Below, one piece after another: positions 1 through 11,174 of a stretch of DNA of 62,500 nucleotides. The number at the start of each line of letters is the position of its first letter. Within the stretch, counting starts at the first letter, position 1. The notes below the pieces were generated by a model, which had not been told where the DNA came from, did no database searches, and worked only from the letters and a program-made list of their open reading frames with translations. Location: assembly GCA_014529385.2 (NCBI GenBank), contig CM043958.1, forward strand, positions 87,143,025 to 87,205,524, in the 5' to 3' direction. The position numbers and the translations under genes are program-made. The DNA comes from Adiantum capillus-veneris. Its lineage: Eukaryota; Streptophyta; Polypodiopsida; Polypodiales; Pteridaceae.

Positions 1-255
1 TCACAACAAGACCAAGTCTAGCAAGTGCAGCTACACACAAAAGATACTTCTTGATCCCAGGTACATGCAGTGCATCAACAAGTGTGAAAAAACTGCCATT
101 TGCACCCGTAAGCACGATCTTTCTAACTTTGTGAACCGGATAAGAGGCATTGTTGGCACAAGTAACTGAATTCCCATAAGGACAGACTCAAGAGAGGTGA
201 ACAAATCAGGGTGTGAGGTAATGTGCTTTGTAGCACCATTGTCAATACCACACAT
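1..255 (-). pseudogene. copia aspartic protease, N-terminal part
   Basis: The minus-strand frame contains IDNGATKHITSHPDLF, which corresponds to the copia retropepsin active-site block (usually DSGA followed by H-[MI]-[TS]). The active-site Ser is replaced by Asn. Just upstream the gag frame runs into VWY and a stop, so a 1-2 base indel separates gag from protease at about 242-245. The protein continues past the left edge of the window. Confidence 0.75.
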
Positions 256-1317
256 GTGAATCTATAGCAACTGGCATGCATGCATCATGGACAACAGGAT
301 TATAAGTGCACTTTGAACCAAAATCCCATTCTGCATCAGCATCAACATCACAGTCTCCTTTCACAGAAGACTCAACAATAGCTGCATTTGTAGTGGAACC
401 AACATTAGTAGTGGAACCAGCCTCTTTCTTCTTAGCGTCTTTGGCCTTCAACTTAGGACACTGCTTGATCAAGTGATCATTAGCTTTACAATAATGGAAA
501 CGTATCTTCTTTTTGCCCTTATTACCTAAATTCCCACAGGGATTGCTGCCAGCAGAAGCACTAGAAATAGGTGATTTACCACTTGCAGAAGAACCATGGG
601 AAGTGGCTACATTGCTTTTACCACTTTTTCTTTGAGCAACAATAAAGGCATGCTCAACTGCATGCTGTCTAATCCTAGTTCTTTTGGAAAGTGACTCTTG
701 CAACATCAATGTGCATAATGCATCAAACTTGACAACTTCAGGATTTCCTTGGGTCATAAGTCTCCAAGAATCTAGCAAGGCATCAAGAACAGTCTGCACA
801 AGGGAATTGTTTGAAATGACTTCACCTGTAGAAATAAGTTTCTCATTGGTATCCTTGACACCAGCAAGGAAAGTGTCCATATTCATCTTCCTCATGCATA
901 ATCTTTGACTCCATCTCTTTACGCAACAATCCAATTTTTGCCTCATTGCAACCTGCGTAAAGACCAGCCAAAATAAGCCTGTTTTGTAGATTTTGCCAAA
1001 CAAATGTGGGGAGTAATAGTGCGCTTCACAGAAAATGCAATCAATGCATGATTATGCGCATATACATCCCAACGAGCTTGCTCAGACGTAGGTAAAACAA
1101 CTCTAACAACAACAATTCTTGCAGCAAGACCTACAATATCCTCAACATCGCCTGTATCCTTGAAACTAGGACGTACATCAATGCCCTGCACAATGTTCCA
1201 AATGCCCTTCGACACAAGAACATGTTGCATCAAATAAGCCCACATAGGGTAATTGTCCCAATCCAATCTGTCCTCGGCAGCAAACATCTTGAACACATCT
1301 ATGTTGTTGTCAGCCAT
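242..1317 (-). pseudogene. copia gag polyprotein, frameshifted
   Basis: The gag reading frame starts at the ATG at 1317 (MADNNIDVFKMF). It has the copia capsid-like pattern with W residues in DWDNYPMWAYLM and a later PHICLAKSTK block. Around 1000-945 the frame breaks, and the protein continues in another frame through LVQTVLDALLDSW to a nucleocapsid region rich in Ser/Lys. The zinc knuckle reads FHYCKANDHLIKQC. The CX4HX4C half is intact, but the first Cys of CX2CX4HX4C is Phe (TTC where TGC or TGT is expected). In a live element gag forms the virus-like particle. This copy is dead by frameshift. Confidence 0.8.
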
Positions 1318-1641
1318 TGTAAATGGTGCACTTGATGTGAGAATTGCCACCGAAAACAGGAGAAAGAAAGCGGAACAACACTTGCTATATAGCAAAAACC
1401 TTAGAAGAGTGTAAGGGACCTGTTATACAAAGAACAACATTGATAGAATTTTTCCACAAAATGACAAAATAACTTGCGTAGCAATACTGCGTGTAGTGGA
1501 AGTGGAGGCCAAAATGAGCCCAATCCAAAATATTTGTTGACCTGCAAATGCTCGCCAAAGCTCACTAAAATCGGAGAAGGTGTGTGTGGAGTTTTTGGCT
1601 ACTAAGCTCAGAAGCATGTAGCAGTCTGCTCCGATACTAAT

Positions 1642-1838
1642 TGTTGGAATTAGGGTTGCAAGAAAACACACACATCTTGGAGAAGATGACACAACAAAGA
1701 GTGTATTACTTAGTGTGCAATGAAAAGATAAGATAGCCCTAGAGTGATGGGCATATATACAATGCATGGGGGGGAAAACCTAGTGAGGGAAAAAATGTCC
1801 TCGGGGTCCTAAGTGTGTTCACACACATCACTACCACA
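1642..1838 (-). repeat. 5' LTR of the copia element (approximate right edge)
   Basis: On the minus strand this stretch begins TGTGGTAG and ends CCAACA, the TG...CA form of an LTR. It contains a TATATATG box and a CCCTCACTAGGTTTTCC segment like the R/U5 region of many plant LTRs. Directly after it (plus coordinates about 1628-1640) the minus strand reads TTAGTATCGGAGC, a diverged match to the initiator-Met tRNA primer site TGGTATCAGAGC. The inner edge is set by that site; the outer edge at 1838 is a best guess. Confidence 0.6.
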
Positions 1839-2398
1839 TGTATATGGTAACAGTAAATAAGGTAATGGAAATGAGGATGTCAAAATCTCAAGGAAAGTCC
1901 ATTAGGATGCGACAAAATATTTAAGGATCTTGGCATAGTTTTTCGGGATTGAATTGGTTTAGAATGACCTCCAAACCTCGATTTTAGTATTTCGAGATCA
2001 GTAGTATGAGAATTGCCTGCATGCAAAAGTAGGCTTGTGACAAGCGTACCCCCTACCTATGATAAGCAAATCACTCCCATATAATCATGGAAAAGAGGGG
2101 TTGACCCAAAAAAGTAGGGGAGGAGGCAACGGCTAAAAATAGCACAAGTCTTATCTTTAGAGGGTGCCCTTGCTCTGTTTAGTAGTGTGTGTGTGCGTAA
2201 AGCTTACTAGGAGCCATGGAGTGTGCTTAGGCTCATGGGAAATCTCTTCTCAAGGTGCTTCTTCTTCTCTCCTTTATTCGCCTTTGTATTTATCAAGTAA
2301 TCTATTACAACAATAACAAAAACTTTAAGGGATTCTCTTAGTCCTAGAAGCTTCTTGCTTAAGATGCGTAGGCATGAGTAGTTACATATCTTCTAGTT

Positions 2399-2438
<40 letters not shown>

Positions 2439-2812
2439 GCAAGGCTACCTGATTTGCATGATTGGATGTCTTTGAGATAAAGGCCGGTATGACAAGAGAA
2501 CATTGGGTAAAATAAATCTTCTAACTTCCCAATTTGTGAAGTTGTAAGTCTTCACATAGCACAATAACTACCAGAAATCTCAATAGATTCACAATTTATT
2601 TGCATACATTTGTAGTTTGTCTATTCATAATGTAAAGTCCTTCAAATGGGGCAAGCCTCATGCAATCTAGCCCTCTTATACATTGTGTTGATGGTAAAGT
2701 TTTTTTGTTTTGAATATTTTCATCATCACTAAATTTCTTAATTAAGCAATAGTTATCATCTTCATCAATTCTGTAAGTTTCAATTAGATTACATTGACAT
2801 CAAAGAATAATT
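1839..2812. other. Intergenic, no gene recognised
   Basis: No coding frame with recognisable features. It contains one perfect CT microsatellite (listed separately) and otherwise AT-rich unique-looking sequence that borders the CACTA-like end at 2813. Confidence 0.5.
2402..2437. repeat. (CT)n microsatellite
   Basis: An uninterrupted run of about 18 CT dinucleotides. Confidence 0.95.
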
Positions 2813-2892
2813 CACTATAAGAGGAGTAGTCTATAACCGCTAGCATTGCTGTGAAAAAACAAAGAAAAATGGAAAGAGAAAATATTGTGTAT

Positions 2893-3015
2893 GCCGCAAT
2901 AACCGCGACTCAAGTCGCGGTATTGGTTTGAAATAAATAATCGCGATAATATACCCAATGCTATTACCACGTCTATTGCCGCCTATATTATCGTGTCTAT
3001 TGCGCCTATATTACC
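2893..3015. repeat. Subterminal ATTACCGC-type repeat cluster, CACTA copy 1
   Basis: Within about 120 bp the sequence shows repeated variants of ATTACCGC, TATTGCCGC and the inverse CGCGGTATT. The same motif family clusters at 9567-9655, 27105-27345 and 30648-30713, always beside CACTA genes in this window. Confidence 0.6.
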
Positions 3016-3429
3016 CTAAACGCCCATTCAAAAATAAAAGTGCTCATTTGGGCCACCCAAAATTGAGTGGCCCAAATGAGCAACTTTATTTTTTACCTGC
3101 ATAAAACAATGAAATATCAATTGTTTTTTGAAAGAGTATACAAAAAAACCAAAGAATTGAAATTGAATTTACTTTACCTTGACAATTTAATGTGCAGAAG
3201 ATCTACTATTTAAAAAAGTTACAAATAAAATAAAAATAGTTGTATATACACTTTGCCACATTGGGACTTTATCAAAATTTTGGACAACTATTTTTCTATC
3301 TAATCCTCCTCGTTCTCGTGATCGTCCAAAGGCACGTACGTTTGATCACCTTGACTCTACATAAAACTAAACCAAATTAAACAATTATCAATAGCTCAAA
3401 ATAATTTGTTTAAAATTACCGCTTGTAGT

Positions 3430-4931
3430 GATTAACCGCTGTGTCGAATTGCTTGCAAGAGATATGGTTGTTCTTGAACAACCATTGCCAAGTATCAAAT
3501 TCTGTATGTCGCTCCCGACACATGACCATCTCTCTGGTTGGTCGAGTAAGAGTGATATTTTCCTAAGTTAGCAATAGCAATAACAAATCATTAGCTATAA
3601 TCTTTTTAATCATTTATTTAGGTTGTAATTTAATCAATATTACTTATTTGTCCTTCCAGGGTGCCTTGCCTCCCAAACCATAGTGCGTGGGAGTTTGTTT
3701 GGTGCGAGCTTCGCGTTGTCGTCTGTAGGATGAGCCCGTCGTCGCAGCCTGATTGCTCTTTTCTTGCATTGTCCACTCCCACTCCGCATATGCCATGTTT
3801 CCACCGTGATGACTCCTGTTTGGATCTCTAACCTGGTTGGCTGCTGCGTGTCGTACATGGGCTGCTTGTTTTTCAAAAATGTTTTTGGGTAAAAGCATGT
3901 ATTGGTGGTACCACTTTTTGCACGTTTTGGTGTACCCTTTCAAAAAAAGTGGGGACTGATAAATTTTTTGCAAAAAACTCAAAACTTGTCGGGCTTAATA
4001 CTTTTAGATTCTACATGAAAACATATATCCATTGATATATATATAACATGCTAGTTTATTTTACATGTAATACATGAAGGTGAGACTTGTCAAGTGCTAT
4101 CAAAGGAGTGTCCAAGACACCCCTTTTTGGTACCACCAATACATGCTTTGGCCTTTTTATGTAGCCCTCCAACTACTATTGTGAAAAACATTGATCAGGG
4201 GCATTTGGAAATTTAGTATGCAGTATGTCCTCAATGTAGCGTGCATGATTGGGGAGTTGGTCTCTAAACTTTACAAAACAGTTCTTATACATCGAATGTA
4301 TAAGAATCTGAAGATGGCATCGAAATGCACTGCCATGTGTTGTATCGAAGTCCACCTCCCCGTCATATTTTACCCTATAGTAGTGTCCATGCGTGTTTGG
4401 CACGTGTGCATCAGTATCCTCGTCCTCTGCGTCAGGGGCGGCACACTCTAAAATAGGAGACTACGTTCCCCCACCACTACCAAAACAAGCAAAGCCACAA
4501 GATGCCCCGCCGCTTCGTCTCTCCTAGTGCTTACTGCCTTGAGACGAGCGTCGACACACGCGGCTAGAGGAAGTACGTCGACGGTGTTCTGGTGAAGCAG
4601 GAGTGGAATGGAGTGGCGTAGGACCCTGTGATGCCATGGGAATGGGACCTTGTGATGCCATGGGCGTGGTACCCTGTGATGGAAGGGGAGGAGGATGATA
4701 AGAAGGGGCCGTAGACTGAGGTGCCATCGGTGCGAGGATTTGGATATAAGGAGTTCCGTGGACTGCAGAGAAAGTCCGTAGGTCGCAAGCTGCTGCAAAA
4801 TGTAGCGGCCAAACAATCCCTCCGTCGAACGGAGGTATTGGTCTCGTAAAGAGAGAGCCCCGTTGTACATTTGGATCTACCATCGGTGGAGGAATCTTAG
4901 TAGAGTAGGTGTAGGATGGCCATGCCTGCAT
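3430..4931 (-). pseudogene. CACTA accessory protein ORF A, copy 1 (Transposase_24-like), disrupted
   Basis: This is the paralogue of the ORF at 27793-29135. In order: an N-terminal Ser/Pro-rich region with repeated MASQGP units (about 4931-4540); an acidic stretch ending AAPDAEDEDTD; a conserved block LIHSMYKNCFVKF (about 4310-4270); and, after an insertion, EKQAAHVRHAAANQVRDPNR...EWEWTMQE, which resembles the plant Ptta/En/Spm transposase domain (PF03004). The tail reads ARTKQTPTHYG and GGKAPWKDK, and a further exon at about 3555-3430 encodes ITLTRPTREMV and HTEFDTWQWLF. Stops after DQCFSQ, several frame changes and a 258-bp insertion show that it is dead. It probably encoded the DNA-binding accessory protein of the element; that role is inferred from the family. 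Confidence 0.65.
3892..4149. mobile_element. 258-bp MITE-like insertion inside ORF A copy 1
   Basis: It is bounded by a perfect 22-bp inverted repeat: the left arm at 3892-3913 contains AGCATGTATTGGTGGTACCA, and the right arm at 4128-4149 is its reverse complement. It has no coding capacity. The intact paralogue at about 28 kb reads straight through the corresponding position, so this is an insertion. I could not identify a clear target-site duplication. Confidence 0.7.
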
Positions 4932-5489
4932 ATAACAAAAAATAAACCTATGACACTCATGGTTTAGGGTTAACTAGCCTGAAATAATCTTTATTTCTTT
5001 GCTTGTTCTCATGGCCTCAAGACTCGGGTCCACTAGAGGCGATGTCCACCTCTGGTGGGAGCCCACCTGGATGTGAAACCACCAAAAGAAGCGCCAGATG
5101 GCTGCTCCCCACCAGGCGGTCTCTCGTCTGACATCTACATTATAAAGAGCAATATGAGATTTAGCTTTTCCCCTACTCACTCTATAAGTACGTACACAAG
5201 TATATTAGCATACAAGCATGTAGATACATATACATACCAGTAGACCTAAGTAGAGGCTAGTAGTGCCAAAGGTCAAGTGGCACCTCTTTAGATACCATCA
5301 CAGTCTCAATTGTGGTAAAACTGGTAATCCATGCATGAGTGGATCAATGACCTCAACGCCACGATTAAAAAAGGACTATACCAAAGAGGAAGCGTCTAAC
5401 CTTTGGGTTCTATGCTCCCTTACTTAGTGCCTACATACATGCATTAAGAAATATATATGTACACACAAATATATATACAATTACGTAAA

Positions 5490-5848
5490 TGTAGCCATCG
5501 TTTTGTGTCGTGTGCAGTGCAAGAGTGCTCCTACTTTTGTAGAGTGCTATGAAGAAGAGCTTCTTTATTGTGCTTCTTGTGCAGCAACTCCTTGTTCGAG
5601 GGATTACTTTGCACATTGCATGCTTGCTTCCATTCTGAGGTACAATACCGTGAAAACTGTCCAACCTAATGCCTATTCCGTGGGGAGAAAGAGATGGGAA
5701 GAGAAAGATAAAGATAGAGAAGGTAAGGAGAAGGGGGTAGAAAGTAATTTTTTAATTCCATTGGCTTCACGTAAAGAAGGTCATTTTCATAACACTCCAC
5801 AAAAGCAAAAGCATACCCGCACTGTGCACACCACAAAATGGTTGCTTT
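5490..5848. repeat. Imperfect inverted repeat (foldback), about 80-bp arms
   Basis: The plus strand at 5490-5577 and the reverse complement of 5766-5848 encode the same short stretch. Both contain an FVECYE...LLY reading, and their nucleotide sequences align with scattered mismatches. The 190-bp spacer is A/G rich. This could be the ends of a small foldback element; no gene is supported here. Confidence 0.5.
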
Positions 5849-5887
5849 GCCTACAACCATTGCTCTATATCTCCATATTTCTTTATC

Positions 5888-5888
<1 letters not shown>

Positions 5889-5959
<71 letters not shown>

Positions 5960-5999
5960 CCCTCTCTCCCTCTATCTATTTCTGTGTCTCTCTCTCCCT

Positions 6000-6050
<51 letters not shown>

Positions 6051-6119
6051 TTCTCTCATTCTCTCTCTTTGTCTCTCTCTACCTATCCCTCTCTCCCTCC
6101 CTCTCTCTCTGTAAATCTA

Positions 6120-6164
<45 letters not shown>
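5889..6164. repeat. Compound (CT)n / pyrimidine-rich microsatellite
   Basis: About 275 bp of almost pure pyrimidine on the plus strand. Long perfect CT runs are broken by short TTC, CCCTC and TATTT interruptions. The Ser/Leu-only frames in it are not genes. Confidence 0.95.
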
Positions 6165-6167
<3 letters not shown>

Positions 6168-6192
6168 AAATGAAGACACACCTCTAAAGCTC

Positions 6193-6686
6193 ATGATGGC
6201 AAATTGGGCAACCATTTGGGAAGAGCAGTACAACAACAATCCAGCTCCGTGTCCTCCACCAAAAGGTATGTCAAGGTATTCCATATTTTTAAGGCTTCCA
6301 TATTGGAAGGACTTAAAAATACAACACCTCTTGGATCCCATGCACGTATTCAAGAATGTATCCCAAACACTATGGAACCACATTATTGGCAAGAAGGACT
6401 CATTGAATGCGAGGGAGGATTTGAGGCCTTTGAAACGTCTCCCTGTCTCTGCTACTCCATGTCGTGCCCCCAATGGAAAGATTGTGCTTCTTAAATCACC
6501 ATGGATGCTGGCAAAGAAGAATTAGATAAAGTGAAGGGTATCATTGCTTCTATTCGCACACCAACAAGATACATGAGGTCGCTAAAGGGAGCTTTCGCAA
6601 AAGCAAAGAAGGATGGAAGCGTTCAATTGTATGGGTTGAAGTCCCATGATTGGCACTTTGACCGAGCCTCGTGGACTAGGCCTTAA
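6193..6686 (+). pseudogene. TNP2-type CACTA transposase fragment (Transposase_21)
   Basis: Two overlapping plus-strand frames give a protein closely matching the middle of the TNP2 at 32.6-33.07 kb. They include PKGMSRYSIFLRLPYWK, IQHLLDPMHVFKNV, IIGKKDSLNAREDL and, in the second frame, YMRSLKGAFAKAKK and LYGLKSHDWH. The family catalyses cut-and-paste transposition of CACTA elements. Here the part upstream of about 6193 is replaced by the CT microsatellite, the frame breaks near 6520, and homology stops at HDWH (6655), which is the exon end in the other copy. It is a dead fragment. Confidence 0.85.
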
Positions 6687-7307
6687 ATTGCCCGTTCCTA
6701 TTTTTGCAATGTAAATTTGGCCAGAAAGGAAATCTAATAAGTAAATCCAACAAAGGCTAAGGAATAAATATTTCCTTAGCCAAAGGTGAATTCAAAGAGC
6801 GAAGGCCACCATTGTATTGGATTAGGTGAATTCAAAAAGCAAAGGCCATTGACCTTTAGACATTGAGAAAATGCTATCAGCATGATCCATATATCTAATG
6901 TACCTCAACATTTCCATAAAAGTATATGCTTATGCACTTTGTCGATGGTAGTTTCAATGAGATTGTTTGTCTTCTATGTCAAAGAGATTGTAAAGAGGAA
7001 GTAAATGCAAAGTACATTGGGGAAACTCTGAGTGTGTTTGATAGACAAGAAGACAAGGATATTAGAGAGGTAGGGTCAATGATCTATCACAAGAGCTTAA
7101 GACAGAGAGGAAGGAGCTCCATGAGTGTATGTGCATGACCAATCAAGTAGCAGACAACTACATTCCCCTTCAATCCTCCACTTATCACAATCTTAGGTCC
7201 TACATCAACTACCTAAAGAACCTTTTCATGAGCTACCACATGAAATGGAAGAAGAGTAAGGGTTTTGAACTTATTCCCAAGCATGGAGATTCATGCAAAA
7301 TGTGGCC

Positions 7308-7487
7308 TTGTGCAACTAGATACCCATTTTTGAGCTGAATACCACACCATAGAAGTTGTTGTGGATGTCAAAAATTCTCTTTACTATGTTAAAGAATTTG
7401 TGCAACTAGATACCCATTTTTGAGTTGAATACCACACCATAGAAGTTGTTGTGGATGTCAAAAATTCTCTTTACTATGTTAAAGAAT
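7308..7487. repeat. 90-bp perfect tandem duplication (two copies)
   Basis: Units 7308-7397 and 7398-7487 both start TTGTGCAACTAGATACCC and differ at one visible base (C/T). No gene assignment. Confidence 0.9.
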
Positions 7488-9453
7488 GTTTTGGGAGAAA
7501 TAAAAGCAGGCAAGAAAAATAATACCTGAGTACAAGAATCCCTCCTTCAGCATTCACAAAGAAGATTTAATCACAAATATGATATCTAGTCCTTCCAATG
7601 AGAGATTTCAATAGCCCCTTTGTCAACATGTTTTAAGGGACATAATAGAGGTCCTCAATCCAAGTGAGATTCTCAATGTATGCAATCTAGTAGCTATCAT
7701 CTAGTAATACTATATGGTCGTATGTTGCTAAGTTACTTCAGCATTGGTGCAAAACTTACCTTGAATTCCACACAAAACCCATATGGCAAGAAAATTTGAA
7801 CATCAAGAAAATATGGCCGTATTTGGTGTTGTTGGATGTGTGATGTGCTCATGCTTGTATCTCCCACAACATCTTTATATCAAAGTGGAGGAGCTTCCAA
7901 GGGTCATGATTCAATTCTAAAACCTCACCATTGAGGAGACACATGGAAGGACTATATTTCTCCTTCAATTATCTGAGTGTCTGGTGATCAAGTGAAAAAG
8001 TGGAGCATGTTGGATTGACTCTAGCGATTAAGGAAATTCTCTCCACCAAAAGAATCATCAAATTGTTGAATAAAATAGAATAATCTAGAAACATTACCAT
8101 TACTTCCATCAAGAGAAAGGAAAGTGATGTTTTTGCCTTCTTTGAATGTATGCTTAGCTGAACAAGCTCTCTTCCATATGCAAGGTAAGAATGGTGGTTT
8201 CCTCTCTGTCTCTTACCTTTAGAGACATGACAAGCTTGATCGACAGAAAATTTCTCCAATGCATCAAAAGAGGGAGAAGAGGATGAAGGTGGTATCCTCT
8301 GTCTTCATCTTTTGGACGATCTTTTGTGATTGCTTGACTCCTCTAGAGAAGATAAAAAGCTATAATTGGGGCTAGTCTATTTATGATTAGTTTTATCCAT
8401 CCGAGAGTTCTTAACACATCTTCTTCAAGAAACTATCTCATTGTTTGAGAAAATTTTTATCTTGCCATTACTTTGTTTAGAGTGGTTCACATGATTAGTC
8501 CTTCTTTTTTGTATAGGAGAGTGTTGTTTAGGACAAGTTGATCTTCTCCTCTTTGATGCAGCACAACTCTATTTTGTGAAGGAAGATTATGTGCACGAGG
8601 TGAGTCAATTAGGAAGAGGATGGGTCTAGGAGGACCTCTTTATAAGATTATGAAGGTGATTAACACTTTGACAAATTGGTGCATGCCATGTGGACAAAAA
8701 TGGTGGGTGTGTAAGAGTGGTCAAAGGATGCACTTTATTTGCCAAAAAAGGAGGTGTAAAATTTTATGATTTGGAGCCTTCCATAACTCCTACATATGAT
8801 CCCCGATTTGAGAAGAGATTATAGATGTGATCTAAATGTTGAGGTCTTTCGATAGATATGTTACATGATATGGTTTTACCTCCAAGTTTTTGAATTTCAT
8901 TTTGGGGGAAAATTTGAATTCAAACAAACTAGATGTTTAGCATGCTTGAATTTAAAAGATGTCCTTTGATTACCTTCTTAAAACTAATGGTTTGGCTCCC
9001 TTAAATTGTTCAAAACAAGAGATGCTCCTAGAGCCCATTCTCTGTTTAGCGGCAGTTTGCCTCTTGTTCAAGGGAGAAGTCTCTTGAGAGAGATTTCTCC
9101 CTCTCTTTTTATCAGTCTTTGAAGAACTAGGATTGCTTCCTCTGGAATAGTCTCCATAGCTCGTACTTGTTCCGTGGGAGAAATTAAATTAATAACCTGT
9201 AATTATACCTTGATGATTGCTTGAACTTTAGGATCTCCTCATGTTTCTTGTAGTCATCATGTGAAATATCTATTACATTCATTCCTTGTACACAACCATC
9301 ATCATCATCATTAAAACTCATGACAAAAAAATTGTGCCAATTTCTTGGGCATCAAACATTGTGAATTTTTTCGTGTGAATGGGAAATTCACATAGCACCC
9401 ATACATGTGATTGCCCTTAAATTGTCCCTTCTTCACCAAGAAAAGAAGACCAA
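7488..9453. other. No gene recognised
   Basis: Only short frames without recognisable domains. The sequence contains many stops in all frames and resembles old decayed repeat DNA. Nothing firm can be assigned. Confidence 0.5.
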
Positions 9454-9566
9454 TCACTATGAAAATCTGTAATTGTTTATTGTGGTCTTTTACCATGTTT
9501 TGTAGAGAGAAGGTCCAAATTCAGCTAGAGAGGGAAGAAAGAGGAGGGCACCCGGGGGGGGGGGTG

Positions 9567-9655
9567 TATTTAAACTATTACCACGAGTATTTTTGCTATT
9601 ATTATCACGTTTATTACCTCAGTTATTGCCGCTATTATTACCACATTTATTTTCA
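9567..9655. repeat. Subterminal ATTACC-type cluster, CACTA copy 3
   Basis: Repeated TATTACCAC, TTATTACC and TATTGCCGC variants lie just downstream (minus-strand sense) of the transposase tail at 9953-11171, where the 3' subterminal region of the element should be. A CACTATGAAAA at 9455 is a weak candidate terminus. Confidence 0.5.
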
Positions 9656-9699
9656 TGGGGAGATTTAGTACCTAAACTTTCAAATTCTGGCTTAAACAT

Positions 9700-9719
9700 C
9701 CCCCCCCCCCCCCCCCCCC
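9700..9719. repeat. Poly-C run (20 C), with an 11-G run at 9554-9564
   Basis: Homopolymer tracts flank the ATTACC cluster. Their lengths may be unreliable in the assembly. Confidence 0.9.
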
Positions 9720-9952
9720 GTCCTACCCCCCTTATCAAATTTTGGTGTTTCCCTCCTCTCAATAAAAATTAAAATATATTATATGAAACTTTCAAATTTA
9801 AAAAAGAAAAGATATGAAAACATATAACAATAGCTAGCTATTTAAGATTACACTTGAGCATGTTCACAAAATTAGAGAGAGGAAGAGGGAGGAGAGAGAG
9901 ATGAATGGAATAAAAAACCAAAAATCTTCATAACTTAAAGTATGAAAAATGT

Positions 9953-11171
9953 TTATGAATCATCTTCCAAAACATCCCTACGTAAAGCATCATCCAATTC
10001 TAAGCCCATGGCTCCTAAATCAATAAAGAGAGAGACGGAATTGTCGTTTGTGGATGCGTTGGCTTCATCATCTTCGAATTCGTCATCCTCCCATCTCATT
10101 ATCTTCATCATCATGACAATCATCCTCGCTAAGACTTGCCACCGCCGGACTTGATTCATTGACCTCCCTCTCCTCTGTCTCCACCTCATCCAAAGTAGGA
10201 GGTGGAAGAGGGTCGAAGATGGTCTCCACTTAATTAGTGGAAAAAATGGTTCTCCCTTGAGGTGTTATGGGAAATACAAACCAAAGTTTTGATTGGTAGA
10301 TTGCTAGGATATAGATGACCTATAGAAGAAAAGCTCAAAGTGACTAACATTGGTATAATTAATGTTACAAGCAAAAATGAATAAAACGATAGTCACCCAG
10401 GTGCTCACAATTGCACAGTAAAACTAAATTGTCATACATCCCTGTGTGATGCACACTAGAGTCCACCATGTAGAGGCCATTCTCATGTCATTTAGACACA
10501 TTTGCAAACCACTTGCACTCAAAAATGAAGGTATGAAAGGTTCTAAAATTAACCTTTAGTATCCTTTCAATAGTTCCATAGTACTTGGCTTCATCACTGT
10601 TTGTGTCAAAGTTGCCCATGATGCCACAATCCATGGTGGTTCTACACTCGTTAATGTGGCACGTACAAAAGTGACGACCCTTTGACCACATAGAGTTAAA
10701 GGAAACGCACTACAAAGTAGTAAAAATATCTTTTGTCAAATACAAAGCTTAAAAATAAAATAAAATTATAATATGGTTTAGGTATATGAGTACTCTACCT
10801 TTGGTATGCAGCCTCGTGCATACTCCCATTCTTTGTTGGTGTTGTTTTCTCCGTGCGTTGTTGCTTTGGTCATTCTCGCATGAATCCACTCTGCACTAAT
10901 GAGATCTAGGAAACATGCAAGGTGTCTACAACCAATATACGCAACACACGCTCCTCAAGAAGAACATCCATCGTGCGTGCACTACTCCACTTATAGCGAT
11001 CTCCTCCACCACGTGAACGAAGAGGTGGATTTGACTAAGAAGGACCGATCGAGGAAATGCATCCTCAATGGCACACACAATTTCTATTGCAAGTATTTGA
11101 GAAGCATGGATAGCATCTATTTCAATTTCCTTGGAGCTCACAAATCTGCAAGAAAACACACAAAGATACAC
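9953..11171 (-). pseudogene. CACTA transposase 3' part (DUF4218 plus DUF4216 regions)
   Basis: Read on the minus strand from 11171, an exon-like start after a TTGCAG acceptor gives RFVSSKEIEIDA, CAIEDAFPRSVLL and IHLFVHVVEEIAISG, then VHARWM. This matches the DUF4218 region that follows the catalytic domain of TNP2 proteins. At 10691-10488 the frame reads ECRTTMDCGIMGNF, EAKYYGTIERIL and FIFECKWF, typical of DUF4216. An acidic tail rich in Asp/Glu follows at about 10200-9953. The pieces lie in different frames and the region between them is unreadable, so this is a remnant. The first block is homologous to 33310-33420. Confidence 0.75.
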
Positions 11172-11174
11172 TAA

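Larger units (their letters stand above)
1..1838 (-). mobile_element. Ty1/copia LTR retrotransposon, 5' portion, cut by window edge
   Basis: Read on the minus strand, the order is LTR (1838 to 1642), primer binding site, gag (from 1317), zinc knuckle (about 510-465) and the start of the protease (about 235-31). That is the order of a Ty1/copia element. Integrase, reverse transcriptase, RNase H and the 3' LTR would lie to the left of the window. Frameshifts and altered key residues show that it is decayed. Confidence 0.85.
2813..6690. mobile_element. CACTA-like DNA transposon copy 1 (left end plus two decayed genes)
   Basis: The left edge begins CACTATAAGAG, the signature of CACTA/EnSpm termini. 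A cluster of ATTACCGC-like motifs in both orientations follows at 2893-3015, as expected of subterminal transposase binding repeats. Inside lie a minus-strand accessory ORF (3430-4931) and a plus-strand TNP2 fragment (6193-6686). The same order and orientation recur at 27097-33420. No right terminus (TTATAGTG) was found, so the right limit is only the end of recognisable transposase sequence. Confidence 0.65.

Noticed and set aside
5838-6187. Overlapping long Ser/Leu frames on the plus strand and Arg/Glu frames on the minus strand
   Set aside because: They are translations of the CT microsatellite and carry no protein signal.
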